Below the pieces are notes generated by a model. It made no database searches and was not told the origin of the DNA. It worked only from the letters and a program-made list of their open reading frames with translations. Of a DNA stretch of 64,000 bases, positions 38,184-47,104 are shown one piece after another. Every line of letters starts with the position of its first letter. Position 1 is the first letter of the stretch. The DNA is from HXMU1420-13 sp965228545. Lineage in GTDB: Bacteria > Bacteroidota > Rhodothermia > Balneolales > Balneolaceae. Both the position numbers and the translations under genes were made by a program. Location: assembly GCA_965228545.1 (NCBI GenBank), contig OZ245822.1:1302001-1366000 (forward strand). The letters run 5' to 3'.

Positions 38184-41100
38184 TTAATTTCTAATATCAA
38201 TTTGTATGTAGGTACGAATTTCCCACTCCGAACCATTGCCTAACGTTTCGGCTCCGGGTTGCAGTGTTACTTCTCCGGTCGCCGGATCTACATCTGCCAA
38301 TGAATATCTTGGCGAGTACTGATTCAGCGTTCGGTAAGTACCGCGTACGCCAAGTCTGGTAGTTGGTAAATCGAACCAATCAGGTTTCCCTAGTGTGGTG
38401 GAAATATCAGCCATCAATTGCATTGGATAGGTTTGATTGAAATCGCGGTGGTAATCAAAAGGTCCCCAATCGTTGAAACGAGCAAATGAATTCACTTTCA
38501 TATTTTTGTAAATCATTTGAAGATCGGTTCCAAAACGAGTGATTTTACGAGGATCGTTACCATTAGCCTGACCATCGCCGCCATAAATCATAGCTACAAA
38601 CCCAAGATCTCTGTTCAATTTTGATACTACGCGAGCATTTACTTCAATTAAATCTTCGGCAGGCGCTGAGCCATTGAATGCAAAGGTTGTTCGGCCATCC
38701 GGCAGAATACCTATAGCGGCATCTTGCTCTGTGGGTAAGTGGCGATACACAATACCTAAACTTACAGCCAATCGAGCATCTTCAGAACGATTACTGTCCC
38801 AGTTGTACATCCATGTTCCGGGAGTAGGATCCCAGGTAAGCACTAACTCACCGGCAGTTTGCTCTCTGTTCGATCGAACGGCAAAAGGATCGTCGATAAA
38901 GTTACGTGGGCGTGCAGGGCCGTCTATACCGGCAGGAATCGGACCCTCGATCGGTTTTTGCCACAAGAAATTTGGCGCAATCTGAAGATTACCAATCGTG
39001 TAGGTTAAACCCGTTAAGAAATTCATTTGGTTTCCACTACCACTGTCTTTCAATCTCCAACCGGTGTAGGTAATGGTTTGATCGGCACCTCCATTGGCAA
39101 CCAGGCCTTGAATTGCTCCCTGACTGTACCAATTAAATAAACCGCCTGTATAAGTCAGCTTCAACTTACCGCCCCAGTTGTCCATCGGTTTTATTTCATC
39201 TACATAGGCCTTGAAAGTTCCATCGGAATTTTCACGTACTAGTTGAAATTCGCGTCCATTTAGTGGTTGACCTGCCCAAATACCACCGGCTTCAACTCCG
39301 AAGTTTCCGAATTCACGGGCAGCATGTAATGTAAATCGACGGGTTTTTGGTTGCGGAATGGCAAACGAGCTTTCAGTAGAACCTTGTTGCTCCAAATCTT
39401 CATGGAAAATGCCCGTAACCTCCGTATTACCGATCATTCTGGTGTATTTTATCAAGAATGCCGGATTGGCTCCCCACCATAATTCAGGTCCAAAAGCTGC
39501 TTTCAAACCATCAAATTGATAGCGACCTTCTACTTCAAATCCGAAAGGGGCAGTTCCATTATAAATATCGATGTTGGGGCCGTAATTGGCTTCGGGGTAC
39601 AATCCAAAGAAATCGCCTTCATATCCCCAATGATAATGTCCCGTTCGGTAGAAACCGTCAATTTCGAAGTACTTGCTGGTCCAGGTATATTCTGCACTGT
39701 AAATTGCTACACGATTGACATCATTCAGAGTTATCAGTTCTTCTCTTCCTTCCACATCTACGGGGCGACCTCGGTTCTCATAAAAAATTTCATCGATAGG
39801 ATTTCCCGGCACATTCCCCAAAATACTTGTTACCAAATTGGCTCTGATATTTGGGGCAGGATTGGCTTCTACACCAATAAAAAAGGTCTCTAAATGATCG
39901 AACCCCTGCTGTGTAGGATATTCCCGCATATTTGGATTTGGTTCTTCCGGAGTGGTGATATAGGTACCACCCGTGCTGTAGGTTCTAAAGTCGGCTGTGA
40001 ATTGGCTAAGTCTGATTATATCAGCCGTTGAAGAATTAAGCGCTGCCTTATCGCCACGAGCTTTAAGCACAGCACCTTGAATAGATATCCCCTCGAAATA
40101 TTGGTTCAGATCGCTGATGGAAGCGTCTTCATCATATACATCATATCTATGCGCTTCTTGCAATACGTAATATGCAGCTCTTGGAAATAATTCATAAAAC
40201 CCGGCAGGATTAGTTGGGCCTTTCGCTGTAATCCCGAACCACTCTTCGTTCATGTTATTCTCTCCTTCGGCAAAATCGTATTGGTATCCACCATTTGCCC
40301 AGGAAGCGTTGATATCATGCACATCTAAATTTTCAGTTTGCCCGAATTTCCACCAACCATCACTAAATTGGAACGTAAAACCACCAATTGAGTTATTTGC
40401 TCTGCCCATGCCGGCAGCATTGGCGTATACATCTTTCCAATTATTTTTCTTTATAAAGGCCTGATCTGCCTGTGCCTCGGTTAATGTACGTGCGTTAAAC
40501 GCATCTACACCAAATTCGGTGAGTAATACAGGCTTGCCGTATTCCTCAGCTACTCGATCGTAGAGATCGGTAAAGGTTGGGCCTCGATAGGTGTTAATAC
40601 CTAAAATATCTACATCCGGCGCCTCTTCAATGATGTGCTCAAGAAAAAGAAGGTCACCATTACAAATTGCAACCGGTCGCGAAGAGTCAATTTGCTTCAT
40701 CCGAACAGCTGCTTCGTTCATCAGACTGTACATGGGTTTTCCACGCGTTTCACCCACAAAGGCTTGCTCAGAGGCATCATCAGGAAAATCTTCTGTTTCA
40801 GCACCGGCCCAGAAAAGACCATAATTATTCTCATTTCCAAGCAGGTATAGTAAAAGTCCCTTAGTATCGGCATAAGTTGCAGCCAATTCGGTTACTTCGT
40901 TGAGCAAGAGCTCCATAGTTCTGTTGTCATCATATTCAGTAACCGGAACCCAAACACCATCTATAGTTAACCCGTACCGACCAAATGAGTGGTTAAGCAT
41001 TGTGTAGATACCGTAGTTCTCGTATATATACGTAATCCATTCTGGTTGGATACCTGTGTAAACACGAATGGCATTTACACCCATATTCTGAAGTAAACCC

Positions 41101-41336
41101 ATTTCGTAATCAAGAGCCTGTTTGATAAATGCGGGATCTTGATTCCAAAGACTGTATGAATAGTTGGTACCTCTGGGAAAATAATCCCAGTTCATTCCGT
41201 TAATCATAAGTGGTTCGCCATCTACCATCATAACCCAGCCTTCGTCGGTTTTTTGAACATCAACCTTATTCGATTGTGCCAAAGCTGAGATTGAGAAGAG
41301 GAAAGAAAGTGCTAAAAACGTGGTGATTTTTTTCAT
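38184..41336 (-). CDS. Outer-membrane barrel with N-terminal GH2/GH5-like glycosidase domain
   Basis: 1050 residues. Signal peptide (ISALAQ, about 1-21). Residues about 30-420 form a TIM-barrel glycosidase-like domain with NWDYFPRG, LQNMGVNAIRVY, acid/base-like Glu169 (LLGNENN) and nucleophile-like Glu274 (LLTEFGVDAF), the GH2/GH-A clan arrangement also seen in beta-1,3-glucanosyl-type proteins. Residues about 470-1050 are alternating beta strands with aromatic girdles (VEGRYQFDGLKAAFGPELWW; IGNLQIAPNFLWQ), consistent with an outer-membrane barrel ending in TYIQIDIRN. First gene of the locus and no SusC is present, so it may be the porin or surface enzyme. The barrel prediction is by pattern only. 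Confidence 0.72.
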   Translation of the reverse strand: MKKITTFLALSFLFSISALAQSNKVDVQKTDEGWVMMVDGEPLMINGMNWDYFPRGTNYSYSLWNQDPAFIKQALDYEMGLLQNMGVNAIRVYTGIQPEWITYIYENYGIYTMLNHSFGRYGLTIDGVWVPVTEYDDNRTMELLLNEVTELAATYADTKGLLLYLLGNENNYGLFWAGAETEDFPDDASEQAFVGETRGKPMYSLMNEAAVRMKQIDSSRPVAICNGDLLFLEHIIEEAPDVDILGINTYRGPTFTDLYDRVAEEYGKPVLLTEFGVDAFNARTLTEAQADQAFIKKNNWKDVYANAAGMGRANNSIGGFTFQFSDGWWKFGQTENLDVHDINASWANGGYQYDFAEGENNMNEEWFGITAKGPTNPAGFYELFPRAAYYVLQEAHRYDVYDEDASISDLNQYFEGISIQGAVLKARGDKAALNSSTADIIRLSQFTADFRTYSTGGTYITTPEEPNPNMREYPTQQGFDHLETFFIGVEANPAPNIRANLVTSILGNVPGNPIDEIFYENRGRPVDVEGREELITLNDVNRVAIYSAEYTWTSKYFEIDGFYRTGHYHWGYEGDFFGLYPEANYGPNIDIYNGTAPFGFEVEGRYQFDGLKAAFGPELWWGANPAFLIKYTRMIGNTEVTGIFHEDLEQQGSTESSFAIPQPKTRRFTLHAAREFGNFGVEAGGIWAGQPLNGREFQLVRENSDGTFKAYVDEIKPMDNWGGKLKLTYTGGLFNWYSQGAIQGLVANGGADQTITYTGWRLKDSGSGNQMNFLTGLTYTIGNLQIAPNFLWQKPIEGPIPAGIDGPARPRNFIDDPFAVRSNREQTAGELVLTWDPTPGTWMYNWDSNRSEDARLAVSLGIVYRHLPTEQDAAIGILPDGRTTFAFNGSAPAEDLIEVNARVVSKLNRDLGFVAMIYGGDGQANGNDPRKITRFGTDLQMIYKNMKVNSFARFNDWGPFDYHRDFNQTYPMQLMADISTTLGKPDWFDLPTTRLGVRGTYRTLNQYSPRYSLADVDPATGEVTLQPGAETLGNGSEWEIRTYIQIDIRN

Positions 41337-41998
41337 GGTATGAAGTTAGTTTCACAGTGCGTCTATCTCGAAAATCCTGACTTTGCTAATTGCGTAAGAA
41401 AGAATCTGTGTTTAGGATATACTAGCTCATGTAGAAAAACAACCTAACCAGCGTATATACACGTCTTCAAAAAACCGCTTTTTTAACTCCAAAACGATGC
41501 CTTTCACATCATTACACCCTTTTTGAGATAACTGAATTTTTACAAAAAAAAATGATTGTGTATATACTTTGTATAGATGAGTATTCGATTTCTGTGAAAA
41601 TTATTCACTGATATACTAATAATCATGACGTGATAAGGTCAAATATTAGAGAATTTTTCTCATAACAAAAACAATTACTCGCTCTAAATCTACTCTCCGA
41701 TCTACTTTATTTGAAGAGCTTAGAGACGCAGACTCTATAATTAAACCGAACGCTCACCAACTAAAATTGCAATGCATGAAAGCAGAAATATGCTTTAATC
41801 AAAGATCACTCATAGCACAAATAACGGTGGAGAATAGAGCCGACCGCCAGATCATTACTTGATAGTATTTCTACCAAAAAGTTTTATAGATTAGAAACGG
41901 TAAATACCTAAGACCTTTACATGATTAGAACTGACTACCCATAAAAAAAGGTCTCCATATTCATGAAGACCTTGAGAAATTTCTAGGTATGATCTACC
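41337..41998. promoter_or_regulatory. Upstream region of the beta-glucan locus
   Basis: AT-rich, no gene recognised. Ten-base motif GTGTATATAC occurs on the plus strand at 41558-41567 and on the minus strand at 41453-41462, an inverted pair about 105 bp apart with the palindromic core GTATATAC. These are the only clear candidate operators ahead of the first gene (start 41336). A terminator for the flagellin-like gene closes the right side (41948-41973). No promoter box could be assigned with confidence. Confidence 0.35.
41948..41973 (-). terminator. Terminator after the flagellin-like gene
   Basis: Perfect 7-bp stem AAGGTCT (41948-41954) / AGACCTT (41967-41973) with a 12-nt loop. On the minus strand it starts 25 bp after the stop at 41999 and is followed by a T run (plus-strand A tract 41943-41949). 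Confidence 0.75.
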
Positions 41999-42391
41999 TC
42001 ATACCAATTTAAGCGCACTGCCAATTTCAATATTCGCCTGAGCAAACATGGCAGTAGTACTTTCTTGCAGAATTTTTTGGCGAATTATTTCTGACTGAGC
42101 TTTAGCCATATCGGTATCAATAATTTGACTATTCGCAGATGATAGCGACTTGATAGATGCTGCATTAAAATCTTCCTCTCGATCAGATTGTGCTAACATC
42201 GATTCCGCTTCTAAAGCGGCAATTTGTCCTTTCGATTTTACAGAACTTATGTATGTAGCCGCCGCATCCTCGGCTTTGTTTACCTTTTCGCCCGTAGATA
42301 ATTGTTCACCGGTATCAACAATATTCTTGTTGATGCGGTGGAGGCTAAGCATGTTGTTCCGGATTCCCGGATAATCACCTATTGTAGACAT
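41999..42391 (-). CDS. Miniature flagellin-like protein (N and C terminal helices only)
   Basis: About 130 residues from the ATG at 42391; an earlier ATG at 42442 adds residues unlike flagellin. N-terminal part resembles the flagellin D0/D1 helix (SLHRINKNIVDTGEQLSTGEKVNKAEDAAATYI), the C-terminal part resembles the terminal D0 helix (DTDMAKAQSEIIRQKILQES, FAQANIEIGSALKLV). The whole central D1-D3 region is missing, although the frame is intact and a terminator follows, so it is not an obvious pseudogene. Usual flagellins are over 250 residues. No other motility gene lies in the window. Alternatives: flagellin remnant, assembly modulator, or flagellin-like secreted filament. Confidence 0.7.
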   Translation of the reverse strand: MSTIGDYPGIRNNMLSLHRINKNIVDTGEQLSTGEKVNKAEDAAATYISSVKSKGQIAALEAESMLAQSDREEDFNAASIKSLSSANSQIIDTDMAKAQSEIIRQKILQESTTAMFAQANIEIGSALKLV

Positions 42392-42762
42392 ATTTTTTAC
42401 ATTAAATACTCTTTGACCTATTCGTAGTATCGGCACATTCAACTATTTCTTAAGCGTTTTATTTAACTTTTTTAAAAAAGTTTTTTCTTCGCGAAAAAAC
42501 AATATCAGCTCAGCATACTCAATGTTGTTTATGCTTCACAGTTGGCAAACTGATTAGATCAATTAAAATAACTCGTTAACACGAACTATCTAAAAACAAT
42601 ACTTTGTTCTAAATTTAATGTGATCATCCAAAAATACTCAGAAACTGCAAAATCTGGTTTATCATCAAAAGAAGGTGGATGAAGCCCATTTGGGCTGAGT
42701 GTATTATGCACAATGCCTGAGTGCATAAATTCTTATCATGTTTCTTTTCTAATTTTTGATAA
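42392..42762. promoter_or_regulatory. Divergent intergenic region with overlapping palindromes
   Basis: Contains a perfect 18-bp palindrome AACTTTTTTAAAAAAGTT (42465-42482) overlapping a second hairpin GTTTTTTC/GAAAAAAC (42480-42500, 5-nt loop TTCGC). The two share bases, so only one can form at a time. They lie 70-110 bp upstream of the mini-flagellin start. Right half (42501-42762) shows nothing recognisable; the hydrolase gene starts at its end. Confidence 0.35.
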
Positions 42763-43884
42763 GTGTTGAGAATATTTAAAGTGACTAGCATAATTGTTCT
42801 ATCCATTTTGGTGACTTTGGCAGGCACCACGTTTTTATATATGCACCAAGATAAATTCGGCAAACCACCCACCGGCGCACGCTTTGACCGTATTTCAAAA
42901 TCACCAAATTTTGAAGCGGGTACTTTCCGGAATCAACTCCACACCCCTGATTTATCTGAGGGACATTCGATGTTTAGTGTGCTGTATAATCAGTTTTTCA
43001 AGCGTCATCCCAATAAAAAACCGCCAAGAGAACTTCCATCAGAAAAAGTTGATTTACGTACCCTCGACCCAAACGAGCCTGTACTTGTTTGGTTTGGGCA
43101 CTCATCCTTTTTTATGCAATTAGATGGAATGCGCATCTTGGTGGATCCCGTGTTCAGCGGCAATGCATCTCCTATACCCGGAACCGTAAAAGCTTACCCC
43201 GGCACCGATCGCTACAGTGTGGCAGATTTACCCAAAATTGATGTGCTTTTGATCAGCCACGACCATTACGATCACCTTGACCATTCCACCATTGCAGCGT
43301 TGCAAGAAAAAACCCAGACAGTACTTTGTGGGCTTGGAGTGGGCGCTCATTTTGAACGTTGGGGATATCGTTCCAATCAAATAAGAGAGCAGGATTGGAA
43401 TGAACAATTAAAGATAAATTCGAACATTACCATTCATACCTTGCCAGCCCGGCATTTTTCGGGACGTGGTTTAAAAGCTAAAAATACACTTTGGGCTTCA
43501 TATTTAATTGAATCTTCATCACTTAAAATCTATGTAGGCGGCGACTCGGGTTATGGGCCGCATTTTGCGAACATCGGTGAACAATTTGGACCTATTGATC
43601 TGGCCTTCCTCGATAACGGCCAATACAACGATGCCTGGCGCGAAATCCATATGTTTCCTGAAGATGTAATTCGTGCTACCCAAGAATTAAAAGCAAAACA
43701 CTTATTTCCGGTGCATTCGTCTAAATTTACGCTGGCTATGCATCCCTGGGATGAGCCTTTGATTCGAATAAGTGCACTCGCTAGAACACACAACATTTCG
43801 CTAATGACTCCAATAATTGGCCAAAAAGTTTCATTAATCGATTCGACCCAAACATTCTTCGATTGGTGGGAAGATTTACAGTGA
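42763..43884 (+). CDS. Metallo-beta-lactamase-fold hydrolase (UlaG/NAPE-PLD-like)
   Basis: 373 residues. N-terminal transmembrane anchor (about 5-25), then MBL fold with the metal motif HDHYDH (residues 166-171), preceding VWFGHSSFFMQLDGMRILVDPVFS (HSS and DPVF patterns of the NAPE-PLD/UlaG group), and later metal ligands near GGDSGYGPHF and FPVHSSKF. Starts with GTG at 42763 (or TTG at 42766); an in-frame TAA sits directly before, so there is no ATG option. Family acts on N-acyl-phosphatidylethanolamine or sugar-phosphate esters; specificity unknown. Next gene begins 17 bp after its stop, so the two are probably co-transcribed. Confidence 0.85.
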   Translation: MLRIFKVTSIIVLSILVTLAGTTFLYMHQDKFGKPPTGARFDRISKSPNFEAGTFRNQLHTPDLSEGHSMFSVLYNQFFKRHPNKKPPRELPSEKVDLRTLDPNEPVLVWFGHSSFFMQLDGMRILVDPVFSGNASPIPGTVKAYPGTDRYSVADLPKIDVLLISHDHYDHLDHSTIAALQEKTQTVLCGLGVGAHFERWGYRSNQIREQDWNEQLKINSNITIHTLPARHFSGRGLKAKNTLWASYLIESSSLKIYVGGDSGYGPHFANIGEQFGPIDLAFLDNGQYNDAWREIHMFPEDVIRATQELKAKHLFPVHSSKFTLAMHPWDEPLIRISALARTHNISLMTPIIGQKVSLIDSTQTFFDWWEDLQ

Positions 43885-43900
43885 TTAAATAGCATAGTAA

Positions 43901-44884
43901 ATGGATCCGGTAACTCACGGTTTAGTAGGCGCTACAAGCGCGCAGTTTTTTTCTGATAAGCAATCCTATAGAATGGCATCATTGGTAGGATTTGTAGCTG
44001 CCCTTGCCCCCGACTTGGATGTGTTTCTAGGTTCTAGCACTGATCCCCTACTTACGCTAGAATTACATCGCCATTTTACACATTCGATCATTTTTATTCC
44101 GTTTGGGAGTTTAATAGTAGCAGCAATCCTTTGGTGGTTTGTAAAGTCAAAACTCACTTTTAAAAAAACGTACTTATTGAGCATTGCTGGATATGCCACC
44201 GCGGGTTGTATGGATGTAATTACCAGTTATGGTGTATATCTTTTTTGGCCCTTGCTAGACGATCGTTTATCAATGAATATCATTTCGGTTTTCGACCCAA
44301 TTTTCACCGTTATTCTTTTAGGAATCAGCGTTTTTGCGCTCCTCAAACAAAGGAAATCCATTTCGTTAGCTGCTTTAATTTGGGTGTTTTTTTACCTGAG
44401 CATAGGTTTTGTACAAAAATCCAGAATTATGGATATCGCACTTTTGAAAATAGATGCCAACCCCGAAGTGATAGTGAAACCAACATTGGGAAATCAACTA
44501 CTTTGGAGCGTGCGTTATGTTCAAGATTCTCAGCTATGCAGTATGGGAATTCGTGCAGGATTATTCTCTAATCCTACGGTTTTCAATGGTTCTTGTGTGC
44601 CAATAGTGAACTGGCAGGAAGAGTACGCTAGTATTTCGGGTACTTTACTTTATGATGATATTCGCCGTTTTTCGTTACTTTCCGAAGGATATCTCGTGCG
44701 TCATCCAAATTATCCTAACGTAATTGGCGATGGCAGGTATTCTATGTTACCCACTACCGTTACACCACTCTGGGGGATTACAGTTGATACTAGCTTAACA
44801 AATAAGCACGTGAGTTTTGATACTTTTAGGGATGCCAGTGTTGAAAAAAGAGAGCAATTTTTGGATTTGCTTAATGGACAATAA
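43901..44884 (+). CDS. DUF457 (YdjM-like) membrane-bound metal-dependent hydrolase
   Basis: 327 residues with four or five membrane helices in the N-terminal half. Begins MDPVTHGLVGA, followed by APDLDVFLG and HRHFTHSI, the histidine/aspartate pattern of the DUF457 family (inner-membrane proteins annotated as metal-dependent hydrolases). The C-terminal 150 residues form an extracellular-like beta part (PLWGITVDTS). Thirty-one bases of that part (44765-44795) recur at the window's right edge. Tight spacing with the MBL gene suggests a common task in membrane lipid or envelope metabolism (inference). Confidence 0.82.
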   Translation: MDPVTHGLVGATSAQFFSDKQSYRMASLVGFVAALAPDLDVFLGSSTDPLLTLELHRHFTHSIIFIPFGSLIVAAILWWFVKSKLTFKKTYLLSIAGYATAGCMDVITSYGVYLFWPLLDDRLSMNIISVFDPIFTVILLGISVFALLKQRKSISLAALIWVFFYLSIGFVQKSRIMDIALLKIDANPEVIVKPTLGNQLLWSVRYVQDSQLCSMGIRAGLFSNPTVFNGSCVPIVNWQEEYASISGTLLYDDIRRFSLLSEGYLVRHPNYPNVIGDGRYSMLPTTVTPLWGITVDTSLTNKHVSFDTFRDASVEKREQFLDLLNGQ

Positions 44885-44893
44885 ACCAAAAAA

Positions 44894-44922
44894 ATAGCCA
44901 GGATATTAAGCTTCCTGGCTAT
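44894..44922 (-). terminator. Bidirectional terminator closing the GH130 operon
   Basis: 10-bp perfect stem ATAGCCAGGA (44894-44903) / TCCTGGCTAT (44913-44922), 9-nt loop, with seven A on the left (44888-44894), that is a T tract in the minus-strand reading. It ends the minus-strand operon (stop 44948) and could also serve the DUF457 gene (stop 44884). Confidence 0.85.
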
Positions 44923-44947
44923 AAAGTGAGTATTAGTTAACTTACCG

Positions 44948-46069
44948 CTAATCTAGATGTTGCATCAACTGCTGCTTATTAATTCGTGCACAAAAAATTC
45001 TGCTGTCGGCACCAGCATATGGTAAATAGATGTGACCATTTAGTTCGTAGTTCGCACATACAAACAACACATTGTCTACCCCTAGCTGTTTATCTCCTAG
45101 TTGCTCTTCTCTACCAGATGGACGCATTAGGGGTTCTATTCGCTTTTCGGGTTTACATACACTAGATTTGGAGAAGTCGAGAACGGTAACTGCTATATCA
45201 TATTCTCGATCATTATTTTTGGTGTAATGCCCTTGATGGTAAAAGGTTAAGAAACGATCATTATCTAGTGGAATTGGTGGCCCACCAGCACCGATCCATG
45301 ATTCGGTAAACTCATCAAATTTATATGAAGCCATACACATGCCTTTACTAATCCATGGGCCAGTTAATGATTTTGAAGTAGCCCAATGTATTGTTTTTGG
45401 ATGTTTTCCTTGCATAGGTCGGTGTAATAAAACCCATTCATCTTGTACTTTTTGGGGTAAAAGCACGGCATTTTTATTATCAACATCGTTCAGGTTTCCT
45501 GTAATAGGTCCAAGTTTTTCCCAATCGATAAAATTCTTAGTTGTAGCCAAACATATTTGAACTTTGTTTGGTTCGTCTTTTGCTGCTGAATAGTAACCTG
45601 TATAAAAAAAGTAGTAAGTATCATCTATCTTAGTGCATCTACCATCTTCAACACCGAGATTATGGAAATCCTCGATGGGCGAAATGGCGGGTTCTGGTTT
45701 TCGCCATACTAGTTTAAATTGCGGAGTAAACACCGCCAAGCCAGCTGATGAAGGGGCTAAATTCTTCGCCTTTTCAATTTCTCCTTGAGCTCTATACAGC
45801 ATTACTACTGCGCCACCTGCTGTCACTAGCTCTTTACTTTGTTCTACATTTAATTGCCAAGCAGAGATTAACTCATTTAATTCATTTGCATCATTAACAA
45901 GAACTGCTGCAGGATTTAGTACTACTTTTGACTCCCATTTAGAGTCTTTTTTTGGAGTTAGTATGGGGTTTCTATTATTCAATCGTTCTATTTCGATTGA
46001 ATGATTGATCTCAATACTTCTTGAAGGAGCATCTTCGTAGTACGGTGATATATTTTGTAATTTTGCCAT
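44948..46069 (-). CDS. GH130-family glycoside phosphorylase/hydrolase (b)
   Basis: 373 residues, no signal peptide. Five-bladed propeller of GH130: NPAAVLV start, GVEDGRCTKIDDTYYFFYTGY with catalytic-type Asp142 (VEDGR in place of the usual EDPR), DVDNKNAVLLPQK, and WIGAGGPPIPLDNDRFLTFYHQGH. Longer N-terminus than the neighbour. GH130 enzymes act on beta-mannosides by phosphorolysis or hydrolysis. The D-G substitution for D-P in the key loop marks a less usual subfamily. Last gene of the operon, 10 bp after the other GH130 gene. Confidence 0.85.
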   Translation of the reverse strand: MAKLQNISPYYEDAPSRSIEINHSIEIERLNNRNPILTPKKDSKWESKVVLNPAAVLVNDANELNELISAWQLNVEQSKELVTAGGAVVMLYRAQGEIEKAKNLAPSSAGLAVFTPQFKLVWRKPEPAISPIEDFHNLGVEDGRCTKIDDTYYFFYTGYYSAAKDEPNKVQICLATTKNFIDWEKLGPITGNLNDVDNKNAVLLPQKVQDEWVLLHRPMQGKHPKTIHWATSKSLTGPWISKGMCMASYKFDEFTESWIGAGGPPIPLDNDRFLTFYHQGHYTKNNDREYDIAVTVLDFSKSSVCKPEKRIEPLMRPSGREEQLGDKQLGVDNVLFVCANYELNGHIYLPYAGADSRIFCARINKQQLMQHLD

Positions 46070-46079
46070 GCTCTGAAAT

Positions 46080-47084
46080 TTAGTATTTGTGTGTTAAAAG
46101 GAGCTCTAACACCTCGTTTAACGGAGCTGAGGCGTGGCCAATCACTAAATCTGCTGCTCCATAATACACATGTAGAATACCATCTATTACAACGGCTCCT
46201 TCTGGAAAAACTACATTCGGCACATCTCCTTTAACTTCAAAATCTTGGGTAGGCTCCATAACAGGATGAGGAACACGTGCTATTACTTGTGATGGATCAT
46301 CCAAATCTAATAATGCTAGCCCTGTGCGATATTCGTGATTTTCATTTACCCCATGGTAAATTATTAGCCACCCATGCTCGGTTTCTATTGGTGTTGGGCC
46401 TCCGCCAATTTTAAGGTTTTCCCATTCATATTTTGGCTTCATAAAAGCATGATCATCTATCGTAGCCAAGTGTTTTTCCCACTTTTCTGCCGGAGGATTA
46501 CATAACTCTTCCATCGAATCGAACCAAATAAGTTGCATATTTGGCGTGATTCTGTGAATCATTCCAATTCTCCCATTAATCCTTTTAGGGAAAATGATAG
46601 CGTCTTTATCTCTTTTATTTGGTGGGCCTGAAATACCATGTTTTTCAATAGATTTGAAATCTTTAGTAGTTGCTAAGCCAATACGCACGCCATCATTCGG
46701 GTCGAATGCAGGTTTACTTAAAGCTGTATAAGTGATTAAATAGTTATCATCAATTTTTGATATTCGGGGATCTTCTGCTCCAAATTTATTAAATGAGGTA
46801 CTATTAGGGGCTATAAATGGGGTTTCGTTTAATTCAAAATTGGTACCATTCTCACTTGTAGCATAGCCTATATACGAAATATAATCATCTGAAAAGCCGT
46901 ATTCGGGTTCGCCTTCTGCTTTTCCATTTAATTTAATTCGTCTATAACCTGACGGTATTGCACGAAAAAGCAGGTGAATTTTGCCGTCTTCATACCAAGC
47001 TCCTGGATTAAAGATGGCTCCACTAGCCCATTTTAAATCGGTAGATGGTGAAATTATGGGATGTTTACTTTTGCTAAATAACAT
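46080..47084 (-). CDS. GH130-family glycoside phosphorylase/hydrolase (a)
   Basis: 334 residues, no signal peptide, cytoplasmic. GH130 propeller: FNPGAWYEDGKIHLLFRA, GAEDPRISKIDDNYLITYTA with Asp105, DKDAIIFPKRI, GGGPTPIETEHGWLIIYHG. The canonical EDPR loop is present. Likely beta-mannosyl-phosphorylase or related. Paired with a second GH130, which suggests two consecutive glycan cleavages or two linkages. Start ATG at 47084; upstream lipoprotein gene stop 20 bp away. Confidence 0.88.
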   Translation of the reverse strand: MLFSKSKHPIISPSTDLKWASGAIFNPGAWYEDGKIHLLFRAIPSGYRRIKLNGKAEGEPEYGFSDDYISYIGYATSENGTNFELNETPFIAPNSTSFNKFGAEDPRISKIDDNYLITYTALSKPAFDPNDGVRIGLATTKDFKSIEKHGISGPPNKRDKDAIIFPKRINGRIGMIHRITPNMQLIWFDSMEELCNPPAEKWEKHLATIDDHAFMKPKYEWENLKIGGGPTPIETEHGWLIIYHGVNENHEYRTGLALLDLDDPSQVIARVPHPVMEPTQDFEVKGDVPNVVFPEGAVVIDGILHVYYGAADLVIGHASAPLNEVLELLLTHKY

Positions 47085-47104
47085 AAAAATGAGTGATAAT
47101 TGAG

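Noticed and set aside
42392..42442. Longer N-terminus for the mini-flagellin
   Set aside because: The first 17 residues have no flagellin similarity; the second ATG begins the flagellin-like sequence.
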